43,052 nt of DNA. Origin: Kribbella pittospori (lineage in GTDB: Bacteria; Actinomycetota; Actinomycetes; Propionibacteriales; Kribbellaceae). The translations under genes and the position numbers were made by a program. Position 1 is the first letter of the stretch. Every line of letters starts with the position of its first letter. This document shows positions 38,743-43,052 of this stretch, piece by piece. The DNA is taken from the NCBI RefSeq assembly GCF_004331465.1, contig NZ_SJKB01000031.1, positions 1 to 43,052 on the forward strand, read 5' to 3'. Under the pieces are notes generated by a model, which saw only the letters and a list, made by a program, of their open reading frames with translations, was not told the DNA's origin and searched no databases.

Positions 38743-39578
38743 GCGCCTCCAACGCGCGAAGGCCGTGGTTGGGCAAGTCGTTCGCCACCTTCGTCCTGCT
38801 GCCGTTCTGTGTGCTGATGGCGTTCCCGTTCGTCTGGATGCTGCTCACCTCGCTGCGGGAGCAGAACACGATCTTCAACGGGCCGATCATCCCGCGGTCG
38901 TTCACGGGGTCGGCGTACAAAGAGGCCTGGACCTCGATCGAGTTCCCGCTGCACTTCTGGAACAGCGTCTGGATCACCTCGGTCACCGTGATCGGCGTCC
39001 TCGTCTTCGCCACGCTGAGCGGCTATGCGTTCGCCAAGCTCGAGTTCCCGTTCCGCAACACGCTGTTCGTGCTGCTGCTGACCACGCTGATGATGCCGTC
39101 GACGGCGCTGATCATCCCGCTCTACCTGGAGCTGAAGTCGCTCGGCCTGCTGGATTCGCAGGTCGGCTTGCTGGTGCTGTACATCTCCGGCTCGGCGCCG
39201 TTCGCGATGTTCCTGATGCGGGCGTTCTTCCAGACGTTGCCGGACGAGCTGATCGAGGCGGCCCGGGTCGACGGCGGTAGCGAGTTCACCATCTTCCGCC
39301 GAGTCATCCTGCCGCTCACCCGGCCCGGGATCGCGACTGTGGTGATCTTCCAGTTCCTGTCCACCTGGAACGAGTTCCTGATCGCCAACACGGTGCTGCG
39401 CAACACCGACTCACTCCCCCTGCAGCCGGTGCTGTTCACCCTGATGGGCCAGTACTCCACCAACTGGCCGGCCCTCACCGCCGGCCTCACGCTGTCCGTC
39501 GTACCGGTCATCGTCGTGTACGTCCGGATGCAGCGGCAGTTCGTCGCCGGGATGATGCTCGGCGCCGTCAAGAACTAG
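38739..39578 (+). CDS. Sugar ABC transporter permease (MalG-like)
   Basis: A 279-residue permease with about six helices. The EAA motif reads EAARVDGGSEFTIFRRVILPLTRPGIATV, and the C-terminal RMQRQFVAGMMLGAVKN is the typical MalG-group ending. Partner of the preceding permease. The VOC gene follows after 18 bp. Confidence 0.95.
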   Translation: MSASNARRPWLGKSFATFVLLPFCVLMAFPFVWMLLTSLREQNTIFNGPIIPRSFTGSAYKEAWTSIEFPLHFWNSVWITSVTVIGVLVFATLSGYAFAKLEFPFRNTLFVLLLTTLMMPSTALIIPLYLELKSLGLLDSQVGLLVLYISGSAPFAMFLMRAFFQTLPDELIEAARVDGGSEFTIFRRVILPLTRPGIATVVIFQFLSTWNEFLIANTVLRNTDSLPLQPVLFTLMGQYSTNWPALTAGLTLSVVPVIVVYVRMQRQFVAGMMLGAVKN

Positions 39579-39596
39579 CAGACAGAAAGAGGCCTT

Positions 39597-40373
39597 ATGC
39601 CGATCAAGAACGTCGTGGTCAACTGCACGGACGTACAGCGCTCGGTCGAGTACTACACGAAGTTCCTTGAGCTGCCGGTGGTGGGCGAGCCGACCGCGGA
39701 GCGTGCCGTCCTGGACGCCGTGACGGCGACGATCGAACTGCGGGCCGTGGGCAACGGCCGGGATCAGACCACCTGGTCACCGGACGATCTGCAGAAGGGC
39801 TTCCGGCACATCGGCTTCAAGGTCGACCGGCTGGACGAGCGGGCCGGCGTACTCAAGGCGGCCGGGGTGGAGTTCAAGCTCGACCCGCTCGACGCCGAGG
39901 GCAAGGTCCGGATCTGCTTCTTCTACGATCCGGACGGCACGCTGCTGGAGATGATCCAGGGCGACCTGCAGTACGCCGCAGTCCTCGACGCCGACGGAGT
40001 GGCGCGGGAGCGGGCGCTCGGCGTACCGCAGCGGCCGCGGTTCGACCACGTCGCGGTCACCATCGAGGACCGGGACAAGACCAGCGAGTTCTACCGCGAC
40101 AACTACGGCTTCTCCTTCATCGGCACGATCGAGCAGCCGCACGACAAGCGCGGCTTCCACATCGGCTACCTGAAGGGTGGGGACACGGTCCTCGAGGTCT
40201 TCACCTACGACGTCGAGAAGAGCTCCCGAGTACCTCAACTCGACGTCGCCGGGTTCGCGTACGCCGAGCTCGCGGGCGACCCGCCGGACCTCCCCGCGGA
40301 GAACGCTCCGGACGGAACCAAGGTGTACGTCGATCGCGACGGGTTCGCGTTCGCCGTAGGCTCCGAGGTATGA
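39597..40373 (+). CDS. Two-domain VOC protein of the sugar operon
   Basis: A 258-residue protein with two VOC units. The first runs about 1-125 (IKNVVVNCTDVQRSVEYYTKFLELPVVG, then FFYDPDGTLLEMIQGD) and the second about 140-258 (RFDHVAVTIEDRDKTSEFYRDNYGFSFIG, KGGDTVLEVFTYD). Its place between permeases and an aldo/keto reductase suggests an isomerase, lactonase or dioxygenase for the imported sugar's oxidised product; this is inferred. It overlaps the aldo/keto reductase start by ATGA (40370-40373). Confidence 0.87.
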   Translation: MPIKNVVVNCTDVQRSVEYYTKFLELPVVGEPTAERAVLDAVTATIELRAVGNGRDQTTWSPDDLQKGFRHIGFKVDRLDERAGVLKAAGVEFKLDPLDAEGKVRICFFYDPDGTLLEMIQGDLQYAAVLDADGVARERALGVPQRPRFDHVAVTIEDRDKTSEFYRDNYGFSFIGTIEQPHDKRGFHIGYLKGGDTVLEVFTYDVEKSSRVPQLDVAGFAYAELAGDPPDLPAENAPDGTKVYVDRDGFAFAVGSEV

Positions 40374-41313
40374 CAGACAACTGGCTGCGTCCCCTCGGTT
40401 CCACCGGCCTGACCGTGTCCGCCGTCTGCGCCGGCGGCAGTGGGCTCGGGGGCATGCCCGAGGTGTTCGGGTACGACGTGACCCGCCAGGAGGCCGTCGA
40501 CCTCGTACTCCGAGTCTTCGACGGCCCGCTCACCTGGATCGACACCTCGAACGGGTACAGCGACGGCGAGAGCGAGCTGCGCATCGGTCAGGCCATCAAG
40601 GAGTACGGCGGCCTGCCCGAAGGCTTCCTGGTCGCGACCAAGGTCGATGCCCGGGGCAAGGACTACTCCGGCGCGCGGGTCCGGGCGAGTGTTGCCGAGA
40701 GCAAGGAGCGGCTCGGCCTCGACGAGCTCCCGCTGGTGCACCTGCACGACCCGGAGTTCCACGACTTCGACTCGATGCGCGACGCCGTCGACACGTTGAT
40801 GCAGCTCAAGGCGGACGGCGAGATCGGGCACGTCGGGCTGGCCGGCGGCAACACCGCCGAGCTCGGGCGCTACCTCGACCTCGGCGGATTCGAGGTGCTG
40901 CTCGTGCACAACCGCTGGAGCCTGGTCGACCACTCGGCCGGCGCCCTGTTCCGACGGGCACTCGCCGAGGGCATCGCGGTGATCAACGCGGCCATCTACG
41001 GCGGTGGCATCCTCGCCAACCCCGCGGGCGCCACGAAGTACGGGTACCGCGACGCACCGGCCGCCGTACTCGAGGCTGTCGCGGCGATGGACAAGGCGTG
41101 CCGGGAGTACGGCACCGACCTCGCCACCGCGGCGCTGCGGCACTCGGTGGACAACCCGGACATCTCCGGGACCGTGGTCGGCATCACCAAGCCGGCCCGC
41201 GTCGACGCGCTGGTCGCCGCGCTCGAAACCGACCTGCCCGACGAGCTACTTAACCGGTTAGGTACCCTGCTGCCCAACCCGCAGTACTGGCTCGAAGGCC
41301 CAAAGGAGACAAC

Positions 41314-41317
<4 letters not shown>
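40370..41317 (+). CDS. Aldo/keto reductase (D-threo-aldose/L-fucose dehydrogenase-like)
   Basis: A 315-residue NAD(P)-linked (alpha/beta)8 barrel oxidoreductase. LGSTGLTVSAVCAGGSGLGGMPEVFGY, IDTSNGYSDGESELRIGQAI (catalytic Asp and Tyr), LVATKVDARGKDYSGARVRASVAESKERLGLDELPLVHLHDPEF and GTVVGITKPARVDALVAAL fit the group that oxidises aldoses such as fucose or arabinose. It overlaps the VOC gene and the GH1 gene (GTGA, 41314-41317). Likely oxidises a sugar released by the operon. Confidence 0.9.
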
Positions 41318-42666
<1,349 letters not shown>

Positions 42667-42961
42667 CCGACCGGCGCCCGTCCCGCTCCTCCCCCGCCCG
42701 ACCACAGCCACCTCGCAGCCCCCCGCTCCGTCGCGGCGCAAGAGGCGTCCACTGGACGACCGGTGGGCGGGGCTCCGACTTTGTGCACGGTTCGACCGCA
42801 TCCGCGGCTCGGTGGTGGTTGGCTGGTGCACAAGGTCGGGGGTTGTCTCGACCTTGGGCACGGGTCGACCGGGTCGGCGGGGTGTTGGTGGTTGGCTGGT
42901 GCACAAGGTCGGGGGTTGTCTCGACCTTGTGCACGGGTCGACCGGGTCGGCGGGGGCGGTT
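42667..42961. other. Gene-free region after the sugar operon
   Basis: About 295 bp. The first 115 bp are C-rich with no recognised signal; the rest is the 73-bp repeat array that reaches the IS30-type end. Open frames across it follow the repeat and are not supported. Confidence 0.7.
42779..42955. repeat. 73-bp tandem repeat with 13-bp hairpins
   Basis: TTGTGCACGG at 42781, TTGGGCACGG at 42854 and TTGTGCACGG at 42927 mark an exact 73-bp period, about 2.4 copies. The first copy is the most diverged. Each unit carries GTGCACAAGGTCG-N10-CGACCTTGTGCAC. The copy at 42899-42934 is a perfect 13-bp stem; the one at 42826-42861 has one mismatch. It abuts the end of an IS30-type element. Confidence 0.9.
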
Positions 42962-43051
42962 TCAACCAGTTGTTGCACGCAGCGCCTCGTCGAGGGCTTG
43001 GGCTGGAGTCTTCCATCCCAGGGTCTGTCGTGGGCGGGTGTTCAGCCGGTG
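42962..43051 (-). CDS. IS30-family transposase, C-terminal end (cut by window edge)
   Basis: The frame ends HRLNTRPRQTLGWKTPAQALDEALRATTG followed by TGA (42964-42962). LNTRPR-TLGWKTPA is the conserved C-terminal signature of IS30-family transposases. Only about 29 codons are in the window; the gene continues beyond 43052. Whether the element is whole cannot be seen. Its 3' terminal inverted repeat should lie close to 42940-42962, next to the 73-bp repeats. Confidence 0.82.
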   Translation of the reverse strand, partial: HRLNTRPRQTLGWKTPAQALDEALRATTG

Positions 43052-43052
43052 G
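42962..43052. mobile_element. End of an IS30-type insertion sequence
   Basis: Defined by the transposase C-terminus. The sequence TTTCAACCAGTTGTTGCACGC resembles the end region of actinobacterial IS30 elements, where the stop codon is close to the terminal repeat. The outer boundary is not certain. Confidence 0.6.

Overview
The window is GC-rich, densely packed bacterial DNA. Several traits point to an actinobacterium: strong G/C preference at third codon positions, frequent GTG starts, ATGA/GTGA gene overlaps, and many start codons that sit 6-7 bases after a TANNNT -10 box (leaderless mRNAs). The gene set fits a soil member of the Propionibacteriales such as Kribbella: an F420/FMN-type split-barrel protein, ECF sigma factors, a long-form SHMT behind a ZTP riboswitch, an APS-reductase type sulfate pathway, and cellulose and glucoside degradation. 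The genus is an inference; there is no rRNA gene here to confirm it.

Layout. 1-2.9 kb: a small unknown protein, a TPR-like protein, and a split-barrel flavoprotein divergent from an ECF41-type sigma factor. 3.0-3.9 kb: a tRNA cluster (Gly-GCC, Cys-GCA, Val-GAC), a terminator and a 32-bp tandem repeat. 3.9-8.2 kb (minus strand): an EamA exporter behind a probable leaderless-uORF attenuator, an SDR oxidoreductase, RsgA, and a YihY membrane protein. 8.3-11.5 kb (plus strand): an AidB-like acyl-CoA dehydrogenase, the ZTP riboswitch and glyA. 11.5-18.2 kb: a DHA2 drug exporter with a divergent MarR-like repressor, an ECF sigma/CU044_5270 pair, a methyltransferase, and a ChrB-domain/MFS pair.

18.2-20.8 kb: a BlaI-M56 metalloprotease pair divergent from a PAP2 phosphatase and a DedA protein. 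Two perfect BlaI-type operators lie between them, which suggests a cell-envelope stress module. 21.0-24.8 kb: a secreted GH9 glycosidase and an ArsR-MFS operon with two palindromic operators. 24.9-30.8 kb: an assimilatory sulfate operon (sulfite reductase, zinc-ribbon peptide, cysH, cysD, cysN, sirohydrochlorin chelatase). It is preceded by a short ORF with adjacent Cys codons that may be a cysteine-responsive leader.

30.9-36.3 kb: a sarcosine oxidase-like flavoenzyme with a VOC protein; a ribbon-helix-helix gene coupled to a protein that fuses a degenerate Doc/Fic-like domain to a ClpC-type N domain; PPK2; a small membrane protein; and ZapE. 36.4-42.7 kb: a six-gene sugar operon (binding protein, two permeases, VOC protein, aldo/keto reductase, GH1 beta-glucosidase) with no ATPase gene. 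The right end holds a 73-bp hairpin-bearing repeat and the C-terminal end of an IS30-type transposase cut by the window edge.

The most unusual items are the RHH/Doc-ClpN module, the two leader-peptide candidates (EamA and sulfate operons), the BlaI operators shared with PAP2-DedA, and the palindromic -10 box that appears to serve two divergent leaderless genes at 8245-8251.
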